Notes: generated by a model from the letters alone, not told the origin. DNA of 64,000 nucleotides from Micromonospora sp. KC723 (GCF_004348595.1 NZ_SMKD01000005.1:1-64000); one strand, 5' to 3'; counted from the first letter of the stretch, positions 47,804-56,911 are shown. Numbers and translations are program-made.

Positions 47804-49888
47804 TCAACCGCTGCGGCCGTAGCAGGTCATGGCCCCCGGGCCCCGGCGCGCGGCGAACTCCTGGAAGCCCAGGTCGACCGCCATGTCCCGGGCGTACTGG
47901 TTGCTGTGGTAGACGCAGATCGTGCCCACACCGACCCGCTGCACGGCGGCTTCGACCTCGGCCTTGGACGGCTGCTGCCGGCCGTCGGCGAACCGGGCCA
48001 GCAGCAGCCGGTCCTTGGCGAAGTCGGAGTTGCGGTCGTACTCGACCAGGTAGAAGTCGCGGGGCAGGACGACCCGGACGCGGCTGGTGACGATCAGCGA
48101 GGTCCGCATGATCACCGAGGGGGCGAGGAGGAGCCCGGCCGGCCGGTCCTGCTCGGAGATCCAGAAGGCGATCCGCTGCCGCTGCTGGGGCAGCTTCCAG
48201 GTCGGCCGGTCGTGGGTCTCGACCCAGCTCACCGGCGACCACATCGGGGTCGCCCAGATCGCGAACGAGGCGACCATCGCCACGGCCACCACCGGACCGA
48301 CCGCGACCCGCAACGCCCGGGTCGCCGACGGCACGTCCACCGTGCAGAGCAGACCGATCAGCGTGGGCAGGGCGAGCAGCCAGGGCACCCGCCAGAGCAC
48401 GACGGAGATCCCGCTGGCCGCGCCGAGTGCCTCCAGCACCCCGGGGATCAGCAGCACGCTCATGGTCAGCGTGGCGCCGGCCGCGAGCAGCGCCGGGGTG
48501 CGGCGGCGGGCCAGCAGCGGGCCGAACCACAGGGCGAGCCCGCTGATCACGCCGACGATGCCGATCATCAGGGTGCGCCGGTAGGTGTACTCGGCGTCGA
48601 AGAAGGCGTCGTCCGCGCCGGTGGCGTTCATCCCGCCCAGCACCAGCCGGGACACCACGATCGCCCCGACCGGGTACGCGACGGCGGCCAGCCCACCGAT
48701 GACGGCGTCCCTGACCCGGCCGACCAGCAGCATGGCCAGACCGGCCGCCCCGACCAGCAGCGGCAGGATGATCGCCGAGGTGGTGGTGAGGCCGGTGGCG
48801 GTGACCGACAGCGCGAACACCATCAGCAGCGAGCGGCGGCTGCGGGTGTCGAACCACTCGGTGAGGTAGAGCCACATCAGCGGGATGACCGCCGAGACGA
48901 ACATGCCCTTGCCCTCGTACAGCCGGGGCAGGTGGAAGGTGCCGAGCGCGGCGTCCGCACCGGCCACGAGGTAGAGGTACGCCACGGCGACGCTGAACGC
49001 CAACACCGGCCGGCGCGGGGCCCAACGATGGGTCAGCCGCCACAGGGCGAGGATGGCGAGCACCGCCATCACCGGCAGCGCGAGGTACCAGGTGGCGGAG
49101 GCGCCGTGGATGCCCAGGACGTGGCCGAGCGCACCGGTGAACACCTCGATCGACGGGGTGGGCGGCTGCGACCCCATCGCCGGGAGGACGTTCTCGCTGA
49201 ACAGGAAGTCGTTGAGCGGCACGATGTCGCGCTCGGCCACCCAGGTCGACTTGCCGACGTAGTAGACGTCGTCCGGGGTGTTCCGGGCGATGAGGAGCGA
49301 GGAGATCGCCACGCCGACGGAGACGAGCAGCGCGTACGCGGACTGCGGGACGGTGGGCGCGGGCGCGGCGGGCGCGGGACCGGCGAGCCAGGCGCGGCGG
49401 GTCATCAGCATGACCCCGACGGCGGCGACCGCGCCGGCGGCGGCCGGGATCCACCAGGAGATCGCGTCGCCGGCCGGGGTGTTGGCCAGGCCGGCGGTGA
49501 CCGCGGCGACCAGGCCGGCCGCCACCACCGCGAGCAGCAGGCGACGCGGGTAGCCGGTGGCGGGGGTGGCGTCCGGGACGGTCGGACCGGCCGCCGGGCG
49601 GGGCGTGGACCACCGCCGCCAGGCGCGCACCGACCACCAGCCGGCGAGCAGGACGCCGCCGGCCACCCAGATCAGGAAGGTGACCGACGGACGCAGGGCG
49701 AACAGGAAGGCCGCGTGGTAGAGCACCGTCCAGAGGGCGAAGCCCAGCACCCCGGCGTCGGTGATGACGGCGGGCGCCGCGGCGGTGAGGGCACGCAGCA
49801 GGCCGCCGGGGGGTGACGGCGGTCGTTCGGTGGCGGTGTCGGCGGCGCCGGGGCGCGGCGCGACGGCAACGTGGTCGGCGTTCGACAC
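47804..49888 (-). CDS. Large multi-pass membrane protein, glycosyltransferase-like (DUF6077 type)
   Basis: This 694-residue protein has about 14 hydrophobic helices and a C-terminal soluble part of about 110 residues. The first large loop contains RNTPDDVYYVGKSTWVAERD, with paired acidic residues as seen in GT-C-like enzymes. The likely family is an actinobacterial DUF6077-type group, recalled rather than checked. GTG at 49888 is used because AGGACG precedes it; the frame is open further up without family features. Its position between TagF-like genes and the exporter suggests a role in building or decorating the wall polymer. No catalytic motif is certain. Confidence 0.65.
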   Translation of the reverse strand: MSNADHVAVAPRPGAADTATERPPSPPGGLLRALTAAAPAVITDAGVLGFALWTVLYHAAFLFALRPSVTFLIWVAGGVLLAGWWSVRAWRRWSTPRPAAGPTVPDATPATGYPRRLLLAVVAAGLVAAVTAGLANTPAGDAISWWIPAAAGAVAAVGVMLMTRRAWLAGPAPAAPAPTVPQSAYALLVSVGVAISSLLIARNTPDDVYYVGKSTWVAERDIVPLNDFLFSENVLPAMGSQPPTPSIEVFTGALGHVLGIHGASATWYLALPVMAVLAILALWRLTHRWAPRRPVLAFSVAVAYLYLVAGADAALGTFHLPRLYEGKGMFVSAVIPLMWLYLTEWFDTRSRRSLLMVFALSVTATGLTTTSAIILPLLVGAAGLAMLLVGRVRDAVIGGLAAVAYPVGAIVVSRLVLGGMNATGADDAFFDAEYTYRRTLMIGIVGVISGLALWFGPLLARRRTPALLAAGATLTMSVLLIPGVLEALGAASGISVVLWRVPWLLALPTLIGLLCTVDVPSATRALRVAVGPVVAVAMVASFAIWATPMWSPVSWVETHDRPTWKLPQQRQRIAFWISEQDRPAGLLLAPSVIMRTSLIVTSRVRVVLPRDFYLVEYDRNSDFAKDRLLLARFADGRQQPSKAEVEAAVQRVGVGTICVYHSNQYARDMAVDLGFQEFAARRGPGAMTCYGRSG

Positions 49889-50041
49889 GGGTCGTCCTGT
49901 CGTCGTACGGGCAAGGTGCGCGAGGAGACGGGCGGCGGGCGGCGGGCGGCCCACTCAGCTCCGGTCTGGCAAGAGACTAGCCGCAATCGCCCGGCGGAGA
50001 TGTCCGGCGGGTGTACCAGGGGTGTCGTGGCGGGGTGGCCG

Positions 50042-50680
50042 TCATCCGGGAACCGACCCGTCGCGCTGCCGGGGCACCGCCGCGTCGGCGGTCAGCGCTG
50101 CGGTGACAGCCTCCACCAGGGTGTCGAGATACGTGTCGGTCAGCGGGGTCCGCGCGATGGCGAGCCGCCAGTACAGCGGGCCGGCGATCAGGTCCACCGC
50201 GGCGTCGAGGTCGGTGTCGGCTGGCAGCTCCCCACGATCCACCGCGCGGGCGATCAGCCGTCCGCCGATCTCCTGCTGCTGGGCGCGGAGCACCTGTTGC
50301 AGGGTCTCGTCGATGGTCGGGTTGCGGGCCGCCTCGGCCAGCAGGTCGGGGATGATCTGCGAGGCGAGCGGGTGGCTCAGCGCGTGCGCCACCACCTGGA
50401 ACAGCAGGGACAGGTCGCCGCGGAGGGTGCCGGTGTCCAGCGCGGGAAGCTTGTTGCCGGCGGCGGCGACCACGGTCTCCAGGACGAGGTCGAGCTTGGA
50501 GCTCCACCGCCGGTAGATCGCGGTCTTGCCGACCCCGGCGCGGCGGGCGACCGCCTCGATGGAGAGCCGGCCGTAGCCGACCGCGGCGAGTTCGTGCATC
50601 AGCGCCCGCCGGATGGCTCTGGTGATGTCGCCGCGGAGCACCGCGGCGCCGGCCGGCACACGTCTCTTCTCGCTGGTCAT
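50042..50680 (-). CDS. TetR-family transcriptional regulator
   Basis: This 212-residue regulator has an N-terminal TetR helix-turn-helix: ALMHELAAVGYGRLSIEAVA, then RRAGVGKTAIYRRWSSKLDL. The C-terminal all-helical ligand domain (residues 75-200) resembles the TetR_C_16-like group. ATG at 50680 has GGAGA upstream. It is divergent from the exporter operon (wzm-like gene at 50858). The 177-bp intergenic region holds overlapping palindromes that cover the -35 of the exporter promoter, so it probably represses the exporter and itself. Confidence 0.92.
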   Translation of the reverse strand: MTSEKRRVPAGAAVLRGDITRAIRRALMHELAAVGYGRLSIEAVARRAGVGKTAIYRRWSSKLDLVLETVVAAAGNKLPALDTGTLRGDLSLLFQVVAHALSHPLASQIIPDLLAEAARNPTIDETLQQVLRAQQQEIGGRLIARAVDRGELPADTDLDAAVDLIAGPLYWRLAIARTPLTDTYLDTLVEAVTAALTADAAVPRQRDGSVPG

Positions 50681-50715
50681 CGGGGAGTCTCCGCAGCTGT
50701 CACGCAGGCCAGGTT

Positions 50716-50739
50716 AGCGCAACGACGCTACGGTTGCGT
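50716..50739. promoter_or_regulatory. Candidate TetR operator, two overlapping palindromes
   Basis: ACGCTACGGTTGCGT at 50725-50739 is a 15-bp palindrome with one mismatched pair. AGCGCAACGACGCT at 50716-50729 is a partly palindromic neighbour sharing five bases with it. The arrangement lies 36 bp from the TetR start codon and overlaps the exporter -35 box. Confidence 0.6.
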
Positions 50740-50762
50740 CCCGACGTGTTTTGCACTACCGT
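50734..50762 (+). promoter_or_regulatory. Candidate promoter of the wzm-wzt exporter operon
   Basis: TTGCGT at 50734-50739 and TACCGT at 50757-50762 are separated by exactly 17 bp. They would start transcription about 90 bp upstream of the wzm-like ATG. The -35 lies inside the putative TetR operator. Confidence 0.6.
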
Positions 50763-50857
50763 CCACCCAGCGACGAGGCGGCCCTCCGCATCGAGCTCCC
50801 ACTAAGATTCCATCGTCGCGCGCATCCCTTTGGCACGAAAGATCGGAGCGCCCTTTC

Positions 50858-51751
50858 ATGGCCGACACCGCGCTGGTCGACCCCGTAACGGGCCTGACCC
50901 AGGCGCAGCTGGCCGCCCGGCACGGACTACGGGTCGCCGGTGAGCGCCCCTCCCTGGCCGAATACAGCCGCCGGCTGTGGGCCTACCGGCACTTCATCGC
51001 CGCGTACGCCAACGCCAAGCTCGTCGCCTCGTACAGCAACGCGAAGCTGGGTCAGATCTGGCAGGTGCTGACCCCGCTGACCAACGCCGCCGTCTACTAC
51101 CTGATCTTCGGCGTGGTGCTGGCGCAGAAGGAGATCCCGAACTTCATCGCGTACCTGACCACCGGGCTGTTCATCTTCAACTTCACCCAGAGCGCGGTAC
51201 TGGCCGGCACCCAGTCGATCAGCAGCAACCTGGGACTGATCCGGGCGCTGCACTTCCCCCGGGCCTGCCTGCCGGTGGCCGCCACACTCACCCAGTTCCA
51301 GCAGTTGCTGGCCTCGATGGTCGTGCTGGTCGGCATCGTGCTGGTGACCGGTGAGCCGATCACCCCGGAGTGGCTGCTGATGGTGCCGGCGCTGCTGTTG
51401 CAGGCGGTGTTCAACGCCGGGGTCGTGATGGTGGTGGCCCGGATGGGGTCCAAGTCCAGCGACCTGAAGCAGCTGATGCCGTTCATCATGCGCACCTGGA
51501 TGTACGGCTCCGGCGTGCTGTACAGCGTCTCGCTGTTCAAGCGGCTGCCGGAGTGGGCGGCCACGCTCATCCAGTACAACCCCATGCTGGTCTACATCGA
51601 GCTGGCCCGGCACGCGCTGCTGGAGCAGGCGCCGCTGCTCAACGAGTCGCTGACCCAGCTCTGGCTGGTCGCAGCGGCATGGGCGGTGGTGGCCGGGATC
51701 GGTGGCTTCGTCTACTTCTGGCGCGGCGAACAGGAGTACGGCCGTGGTTGA
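50858..51751 (+). CDS. wzm: ABC-2 type polysaccharide/teichoic acid exporter, permease subunit
   Basis: This 297-residue membrane protein matches the Wzm/TagG permease family. It has a ~65-residue cytoplasmic N-terminus including YRHFIAAYANAKLVASYSNA, which resembles the amphipathic entry helix and the family start, then six membrane helices (LIFGVVLAQKEIPNFIAYL; MVVLVGIVLVTG; final VAAAWAVVAGIGGFVYFW). With the ATPase encoded next it should export a lipid-linked polymer such as teichoic acid. Its stop overlaps the ATPase start by 8 bp. ATG at 50858 lacks a perfect ribosome-binding site (GATCGGAGCG, 12 nt upstream). Confidence 0.92.
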   Translation: MADTALVDPVTGLTQAQLAARHGLRVAGERPSLAEYSRRLWAYRHFIAAYANAKLVASYSNAKLGQIWQVLTPLTNAAVYYLIFGVVLAQKEIPNFIAYLTTGLFIFNFTQSAVLAGTQSISSNLGLIRALHFPRACLPVAATLTQFQQLLASMVVLVGIVLVTGEPITPEWLLMVPALLLQAVFNAGVVMVVARMGSKSSDLKQLMPFIMRTWMYGSGVLYSVSLFKRLPEWAATLIQYNPMLVYIELARHALLEQAPLLNESLTQLWLVAAAWAVVAGIGGFVYFWRGEQEYGRG

Positions 51752-52562
51752 GCACCTCGAGGCGTCGAACGACGCGACCATCACCCTTCCCCGGGTCGGC
51801 GAGCGCATCCCGACCGTGGTGGTGGACGACGCGCACGTGATCTACCGGGTACACAAGGGCGCCGGCGGCGGCACCACCCCGGTGGCCGCGCTGCGCCGGC
51901 TGGTCAAGCGCACCTCCGCGCCGAACATCCAGGAGGTCCACGCGGTCAAGGGGGTCACCTTCACCGCGTACCGGGGCGAGGCGATCGGGCTGATCGGCAG
52001 CAACGGCTCCGGTAAGTCGACCATCCTGCGGGCCATCGCCGGCCTGCTGCCGGTCAACCGGGGCGCGGTCTACACGCAGGGCCAGCCCTCCCTGCTCGGC
52101 GTGAACGCCGCCCTGCTCAACGACCTGTCCGGGGAGCGGAACGTCGCGCTCGGTTGCCTGGCCATGGGCATGCACCCGGACGACGTGGTCCGGATGACTC
52201 CGGAGATCATCGAGTTCTCCGGGATCAACGAGCGGGGCGACTTCGCCAGCCTGCCGATGCGGACGTACTCCTCCGGCATGGCGGCCCGGCTGCGTTTCTC
52301 CATCGCCGCGGCGAAGAAACACGACGTGCTGCTGATCGACGAGGCGCTCGCCACCGGCGACAAGGGCTTCCGCAAGCGCAGCGAACAGCGGGTCCGCGAG
52401 CTGCGGGAGAGCGCCGGCACGGTGTTCCTGGTCAGCCACCAGCTCTCCTCGGTGCGGGACACCTGCGAACGGACGATCTGGCTGGAGTCGGGGCTCATCC
52501 GGATGGACGGACCCACCGACGAGGTCATCCGGGCATACGAGGCGTTCTCCAACAAAAAGTAG
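51744..52562 (+). CDS. wzt: ABC-2 type polysaccharide/teichoic acid exporter, ATP-binding subunit
   Basis: This 272-residue ATPase of the Wzt/TagH group has Walker A GLIGSNGSGKST near residue 88, the signature YSSGMAARLRFSIA and Walker B VLLIDEALATGD. An N-terminal extension of about 60 residues (KRTSAPNIQEVHAVKGVTF) is typical of this exporter type. The C-terminal carbohydrate-binding domain found in O-antigen Wzt proteins is absent, which favours a TagH/teichoic-type or CBM-independent exporter. GTG at 51744 has AGGAG upstream and lies inside the permease gene. A terminator hairpin follows. Confidence 0.93.
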   Translation: MVEHLEASNDATITLPRVGERIPTVVVDDAHVIYRVHKGAGGGTTPVAALRRLVKRTSAPNIQEVHAVKGVTFTAYRGEAIGLIGSNGSGKSTILRAIAGLLPVNRGAVYTQGQPSLLGVNAALLNDLSGERNVALGCLAMGMHPDDVVRMTPEIIEFSGINERGDFASLPMRTYSSGMAARLRFSIAAAKKHDVLLIDEALATGDKGFRKRSEQRVRELRESAGTVFLVSHQLSSVRDTCERTIWLESGLIRMDGPTDEVIRAYEAFSNKK

Positions 52563-52588
52563 AATCTATCCCACGACACCGCACCGGA

Positions 52589-52619
52589 GACCGCGTCGCC
52601 CCGTTGGGGCGGCGCGGTC
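52589..52619 (+). terminator. Hairpin terminator after the exporter operon
   Basis: A 14-bp stem (52589-52602 with 52606-52619, one T-G wobble) closes a 3-nt loop, 27 bp past the ATPase stop. The next gene starts 76 bp further on and so probably has its own promoter. Confidence 0.72.
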
Positions 52620-52694
52620 CGCGCGTTAAGGTTCAACCCGTCGCCACTCGGGCGCCATCTTTCGTTCAGCTCCCCCTGAGAGTGAGGATCGGCA

Positions 52695-54197
52695 ATGACG
52701 CAGGACCACACCACTGGCCCGGACGCCGCACCGGAGACCCCGGCGCCGTGGCGGCCCTCGCGGACGGTGGCGGTGGTGCTGGCCGGCGGCACCGGGACCC
52801 GGCTCGGCCTGGGCATCCCCAAGCAACTGCTGAAGATCGCCGGTAAGCCGATCATCGAACACACCCTGGCCGTCTTCGAGGCCGCGCCGGAGATCGACGA
52901 GATCATCGTGCTGATGGCCACCGGCCACGTCGAGCAGGCCCAGCAGATCGTCGACAAGGCCGGCTTCCGCAAGGTCAGCAAGGTGATCGAGGGCGGCGAC
53001 ACCCGCAACGCCACCACCCGGATCGCGCTGGACGCGGTGGGCGAGGGCGACGTCAACATCCTCTTCCACGACGCCGTCCGGCCACTGGTCAGCGCCCGGA
53101 TCGTCCGCGAGTGCGTCAACGCGCTCTGGACGTACTCCGCGGTCGACGTGGCGATCCCGTCGGCCGACACGATCATCCAGGTCGACGAGAACGACTGCAT
53201 CACCGACATCCCGGTCCGCTCCACCCTGCGTCGCGGCCAGACCCCGCAGGCGTTCCGCTCCGGGACGATCCGCGAGGCGTACCGGCGGGCCGAGGGCGAC
53301 CCGCACTTCGCGGCCACCGACGACTGCGGTGTGGTGCTGCGGTACCTGCCCGGCACGCCGATCAAGGTGATCGACGGCTCGGACGAGAACATCAAGGTCA
53401 CCCACCCGGTCGACGTGCACCTGGCCGACAAGCTCTTCCAGCTCGCCGCCGCCCAGGCCCCCCGGCTGACCGACCACCGCAGCTACACCGAGGAGCTGAC
53501 CGGCCGTACGGTCGTCGTCTTCGGCGGCAGCTACGGCATCGGCCACGACCTGGCCGAACTGGCCCGCCGGTACGGCGCCCAGGTCTTCCCGTTCAGCCGT
53601 TCCAGCACCGGCACCCACGTCGAGCGGGCCGAGGACGTGCAGGCCGCGCTGAAGACCGCGTTCGAGACCACCGGCCGCATCGACCACGTGGTGGTCACCG
53701 CCGGCATCCTGGAGAAGGGCGCCCTGACCGACCTGGACGAGGAGACCATGGACCGGGTGCTCCAGGTCAACTTCGTCGGGCCGGTCATCGTGGCCCGACA
53801 GTCCCTGCCGTACCTGCAGCAGACCAAGGGGCAACTGCTGCTCTACACCTCCAGCTCCTACACCCGCGGGCGGGCCAAGTACGCGCTCTACTCCGCCACC
53901 AAGGCCGCCCTGGTCAACCTGACGCAGGCGCTGTCCGACGAGTGGGCCGAGTTCGGCGTACGGGTCAACTGCATCAACCCGGAGCGCACCGCCACCCCGA
54001 TGCGCACCAAGGCGTTCGGGGAGGAGCCCGAGCACACCCTGCTCGCCGCCGAGGCGGTGGCCCGGTCGTCGCTGGACGTGCTGATCTCCGACCTCACCGG
54101 CCAGGTGATCGACGTACGCCGGGCGCCGGGTGAGCCGGCCGCGGTGCCGGCCCAGCCGACCGCCGCCGACGCCGACCGGCTCGCCAACGCCGGCTGA
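52695..54197 (+). CDS. Fused cytidylyltransferase (TarI/IspD-like) and SDR reductase: probable CDP-ribitol synthase
   Basis: This 500-residue protein has two enzymes in one chain. Residues ~24-245 are an IspD/TarI-type cytidylyltransferase (VVLAGGTGTRLGLGIPKQ, ILFHDAVRPLVS, STLRRGQTPQAFR). Residues ~265-480 are a classical short-chain dehydrogenase (VVVFGGSYGIGHDL, catalytic Tyr399 and Lys403 in YSATK, RVNCINPERTATPM). The same fusion order is known in Bcs1-type proteins of Haemophilus capsule loci, which reduce ribulose-5-phosphate and make CDP-ribitol. Gram-positive TarIJ uses a separate, unrelated reductase. With TagF-like polymerases on both sides, a ribitol-phosphate polymer is strongly suggested. 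Confidence 0.9.
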   Translation: MTQDHTTGPDAAPETPAPWRPSRTVAVVLAGGTGTRLGLGIPKQLLKIAGKPIIEHTLAVFEAAPEIDEIIVLMATGHVEQAQQIVDKAGFRKVSKVIEGGDTRNATTRIALDAVGEGDVNILFHDAVRPLVSARIVRECVNALWTYSAVDVAIPSADTIIQVDENDCITDIPVRSTLRRGQTPQAFRSGTIREAYRRAEGDPHFAATDDCGVVLRYLPGTPIKVIDGSDENIKVTHPVDVHLADKLFQLAAAQAPRLTDHRSYTEELTGRTVVVFGGSYGIGHDLAELARRYGAQVFPFSRSSTGTHVERAEDVQAALKTAFETTGRIDHVVVTAGILEKGALTDLDEETMDRVLQVNFVGPVIVARQSLPYLQQTKGQLLLYTSSSYTRGRAKYALYSATKAALVNLTQALSDEWAEFGVRVNCINPERTATPMRTKAFGEEPEHTLLAAEAVARSSLDVLISDLTGQVIDVRRAPGEPAAVPAQPTAADADRLANAG

Positions 54198-54226
54198 CCC
54201 ACGTACCTCCGAGGCGGGCGATCGAC

Positions 54227-55942
54227 ATGCGTGGTGACCTGGTCAGAAAACTGATCGCGCGGTGCCTGACCACCGGCCTGGCCGTGGTCGCGTTCCTGGT
54301 GGTGGCGCTCACCGGCGCCACCGGGTGGGGTCTGGCGCTGGCGGTGGCCGCGCTGGCCGCCGCCGCGGCGGAACGCCGGGTCCGTTCGAACGCGGACATC
54401 ACCGCCGAGACGGCGCTGCTCGCCGCCGCGATCCTGGGCGGGTACGCGCGCCGGCTCGACGGCGGCTTCGACCCGGTGTTGGCGCTGGCCGGGCTGGTGC
54501 TGCTCGGGCTGGTGCTGCTGGTCGGCCCCCTGCGCGACGCCGGCAACCTGGAGATCCGGGCGGCGAACCTGCCGGTGCGTACCTGGACCCCGCTGGTCGC
54601 CGCCCGGCTCGACGCGACGCTGCTGGCCCTGCTCGTGGTGGTCGCGGTCGCCGCCGCCGGCCCCCTGCCCGCCGTGGTCGCGCTGGCCGCCGCCCTCCTG
54701 GTGGCCGGGGCCTGCGGGGCGGTCGGCCTCGACCTGGCCCGACGGAGGTTCCGGCCGAGAGCCGGGGGCGGGCCGGTGGCCCGGGCGCTGCGGGCGCACC
54801 AGCCGGAGTTCCTGCTCTACTTCTCCGCCCCGCCCGGGTCCGAGTACCAGGTCACCATGTGGCTGCCGTACCTGCAGCGGTTGGGCCGGCCGTTCCTGGT
54901 GCTGCTGCGGGAGCCGGAGTTCCTGCCCACCATCGCCGCGGCCACCTCCGCGCCGGTGGTCTACTGCCCCACCCTGAAGGCCATGGACCAGGCGCTGGTG
55001 CCGAGCCTGCGGGTGGCGTTCTACGTCAACCACGGCGCTAAGAACAGCCACTGCGTCCGGTTCACCCAGCTCACCCACGTGCAGTTGCACCACGGTGACA
55101 GCGACAAGGCCCCCAGCGCCAACCCGGTCTCGGCGATCTTCGACCGGATCTTCGTGGCCGGTCCGGCCGCCATCGAGCGGTACGCCCGGGCCGGCGTGGA
55201 GATCCCCGCGGAGAAGTTCGTCGTGGTCGGTCGCCCCCAGGTCGAGTCGATCGAGGTACGCCCCGAACCGGCCCTCGGCCTGCCCAACCCGACCGTGCTC
55301 TACACGCCGACCTGGACGGGGCACCACGCCGACGCGAACTACTGCTCCCTGCCGGTGGCCGAGACGCTGCTACGCCGGCTGCTCGACCGGGGCGCCACGG
55401 TGATCCTGCGGGCCCACCCCTACACCACGCAGAACCCGGCGTCGGCGCGGCACCTCGCCCGGTTGACGGAGCTGCTCGCCGCCGACCGGGCCCGCACCGC
55501 GCGGGGGCACCTGTGGGGCGCGGCGGCCAGCCGCGAACTGACCCTGACCGACTGCGTCAACCGGGCCGACGCGCTCGTCTCGGACGTGTCCGGGGTGATC
55601 TCCGACTTTCTCTACTCCGGCAAGCCGTACGCGGTGACCGACATGGGTGTCGACGGCGACGACTTCGTCGCCCGGTTCCCCCTGGCGGCATCGGGCTACG
55701 TGCTGCGGCGCGACATGTCCAACGTCGACGACGTGCTGACCCGGTTGTTGGACACCGACCCACTGGCCCCGGCCCGGTGGGAGACGCGCCGCCGCTACCT
55801 CGGCGACTTCCCGGCCGCCTCGTACGCCGACGGGTTCCTGGACGCGGCCCGGCGTGAGCTGGAGCCGGGCGGTAGGCCACCGTCGCCGCGCGCCGCGGCC
55901 CCGGCGAGGCGGGATGCCGCACCCCTGACCCCCACCGCCTGA
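54227..55942 (+). CDS. Second TagF-like polyol-phosphate transferase with N-terminal membrane domain
   Basis: This 571-residue protein has the same plan as the gene at 45803: four to five N-terminal membrane helices (residues ~14-170) and a TagF-like GT-B domain. Matching blocks are FLLYFSAPPGSEYQVTMWL, THVQLHHGDSDKAPSANPVS with the catalytic His, TVLYTPTWTGHHA, ILRAHPYTTQNPA and VSDVSGVISDFLYSGKPYAV. It starts 29 bp after the CDP-ribitol synthase gene, so the two form an operon. Two different polymerases suggest a primase/polymerase division, as with TarK/TarL or TagB/TagF (inference). A Pro/Ala-rich tail ends the protein. Confidence 0.9.
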   Translation: MRGDLVRKLIARCLTTGLAVVAFLVVALTGATGWGLALAVAALAAAAAERRVRSNADITAETALLAAAILGGYARRLDGGFDPVLALAGLVLLGLVLLVGPLRDAGNLEIRAANLPVRTWTPLVAARLDATLLALLVVVAVAAAGPLPAVVALAAALLVAGACGAVGLDLARRRFRPRAGGGPVARALRAHQPEFLLYFSAPPGSEYQVTMWLPYLQRLGRPFLVLLREPEFLPTIAAATSAPVVYCPTLKAMDQALVPSLRVAFYVNHGAKNSHCVRFTQLTHVQLHHGDSDKAPSANPVSAIFDRIFVAGPAAIERYARAGVEIPAEKFVVVGRPQVESIEVRPEPALGLPNPTVLYTPTWTGHHADANYCSLPVAETLLRRLLDRGATVILRAHPYTTQNPASARHLARLTELLAADRARTARGHLWGAAASRELTLTDCVNRADALVSDVSGVISDFLYSGKPYAVTDMGVDGDDFVARFPLAASGYVLRRDMSNVDDVLTRLLDTDPLAPARWETRRRYLGDFPAASYADGFLDAARRELEPGGRPPSPRAAAPARRDAAPLTPTA

Positions 55943-56013
55943 GCGGAGGAGCACGCCGGCCACCGGCCGGCCCGAGCGGGCCCGCTGCCGCACACCTGCT
56001 CCCCGACACCGCG

Positions 56014-56049
56014 ACGGGCGCCGGTCCTCGACCGAGGACCGGCGCCCGT
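56014..56049. terminator. Bidirectional terminator between the TagF-like and C39 peptidase genes
   Basis: A perfect 16-bp inverted repeat (56014-56029 with 56034-56049) closes a 4-nt loop. It lies between convergent genes ending at 55942 and 56063, so it can serve both. It is the strongest hairpin I found in the window. Confidence 0.9.
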
Positions 56050-56062
56050 GGCGCGGGGCGGA

Positions 56063-56911
56063 TCAGGCGGAGTAGCCGCGGGTGGCGATCCAGTTCGCCA
56101 GGTCGGCCGTGGTGATCCAGTACTCCGGCAGGCTCGGGTCGGCCGAGTCGGCGATCCGGACCAGCCGGCCGCTGTCCCGGTACCCGATCACGGCGATGTA
56201 GTGGCCACCCGGGAAGGAGTGCCAGCCACCGGCGGTGTCGGTGGCGTCACCGGCCACGTTGGCGACGACCCCCCGCCGGGCGGTGATCGCCGCGACCACG
56301 TCGGCCCGGAGCTGGGCGACCTGCGCCGCGTTCGGGGTGCCCGGGAACATCCGGGTCCGGTACGGGTTGCCCTTGACGAACTGGTTGAGCACCCGGGTGG
56401 TGTCCAGGGCCGAGTTGGTGCCCATCTCGGTGGTGCCCAGCGCGCCGGCCAGCCCGTCCTGGGTCCGGTCGATGCCGGCCGCGCTGAGCGCGTGGCGCAC
56501 CGCCGCGGGGCCGCAGTAGTAGTAGGTGACCTGGGCCTGGTAGTCGTAGTCCAGGATCTTCGACGCCGGGGGCTTGGGAGCCGCCGTCCGGGTCAGGTCG
56601 GGGTCGGCCGCCCTGCGCTTGGTCGAGGGCGTGGCGGTGGGCGACGGGGTGGGGCTCGCCGAGGGCGACGGGCTGGCGGCCGGGGTGCTGACGGCCACAC
56701 GGGCCTGGTTCCGGCTGGCCACGTCGGCCAGGCGCGGAGCCGCCTCGACGAGGGCGGCCGGAGTCTGCTGACGGGCGGGCGACTCGTCGGCGCCGGCGAC
56801 CAGCACGCCGGTGCCGGTCGCCAGCAGGAGCGCGGCGGCGGAGCCCACGACGACCTGGTACGGACGCTCGGTGGCCAGGCGCCGCAACTGCCGCCTGAGG
56901 TGGTGCTTCAC
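56063..56911 (-). CDS. Secreted/anchored C39-like (papain-fold) peptidase under c-di-AMP riboswitch control
   Basis: This 282-residue protein has an N-terminal membrane segment (about residues 21-40, VVVGSAAALLLATGTGVLVA), a Ser/Thr/Pro linker (about 70-115), and a C-terminal C39-like cysteine peptidase domain. The catalytic Cys133 is in YYYCGPAAVRHAL, His237 in GGHYIAVIGY, and an Asp follows in IADSADPSLPEYW. GTG at 56911 is used because GGAGG lies 5 nt upstream. Upstream is a canonical c-di-AMP riboswitch, an RNA class that in actinobacteria controls wall-lytic and resuscitation proteins. A role in wall remodelling is therefore likely, although the domain could also cleave a secreted peptide. 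Confidence 0.88.
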   Translation of the reverse strand: MKHHLRRQLRRLATERPYQVVVGSAAALLLATGTGVLVAGADESPARQQTPAALVEAAPRLADVASRNQARVAVSTPAASPSPSASPTPSPTATPSTKRRAADPDLTRTAAPKPPASKILDYDYQAQVTYYYCGPAAVRHALSAAGIDRTQDGLAGALGTTEMGTNSALDTTRVLNQFVKGNPYRTRMFPGTPNAAQVAQLRADVVAAITARRGVVANVAGDATDTAGGWHSFPGGHYIAVIGYRDSGRLVRIADSADPSLPEYWITTADLANWIATRGYSA

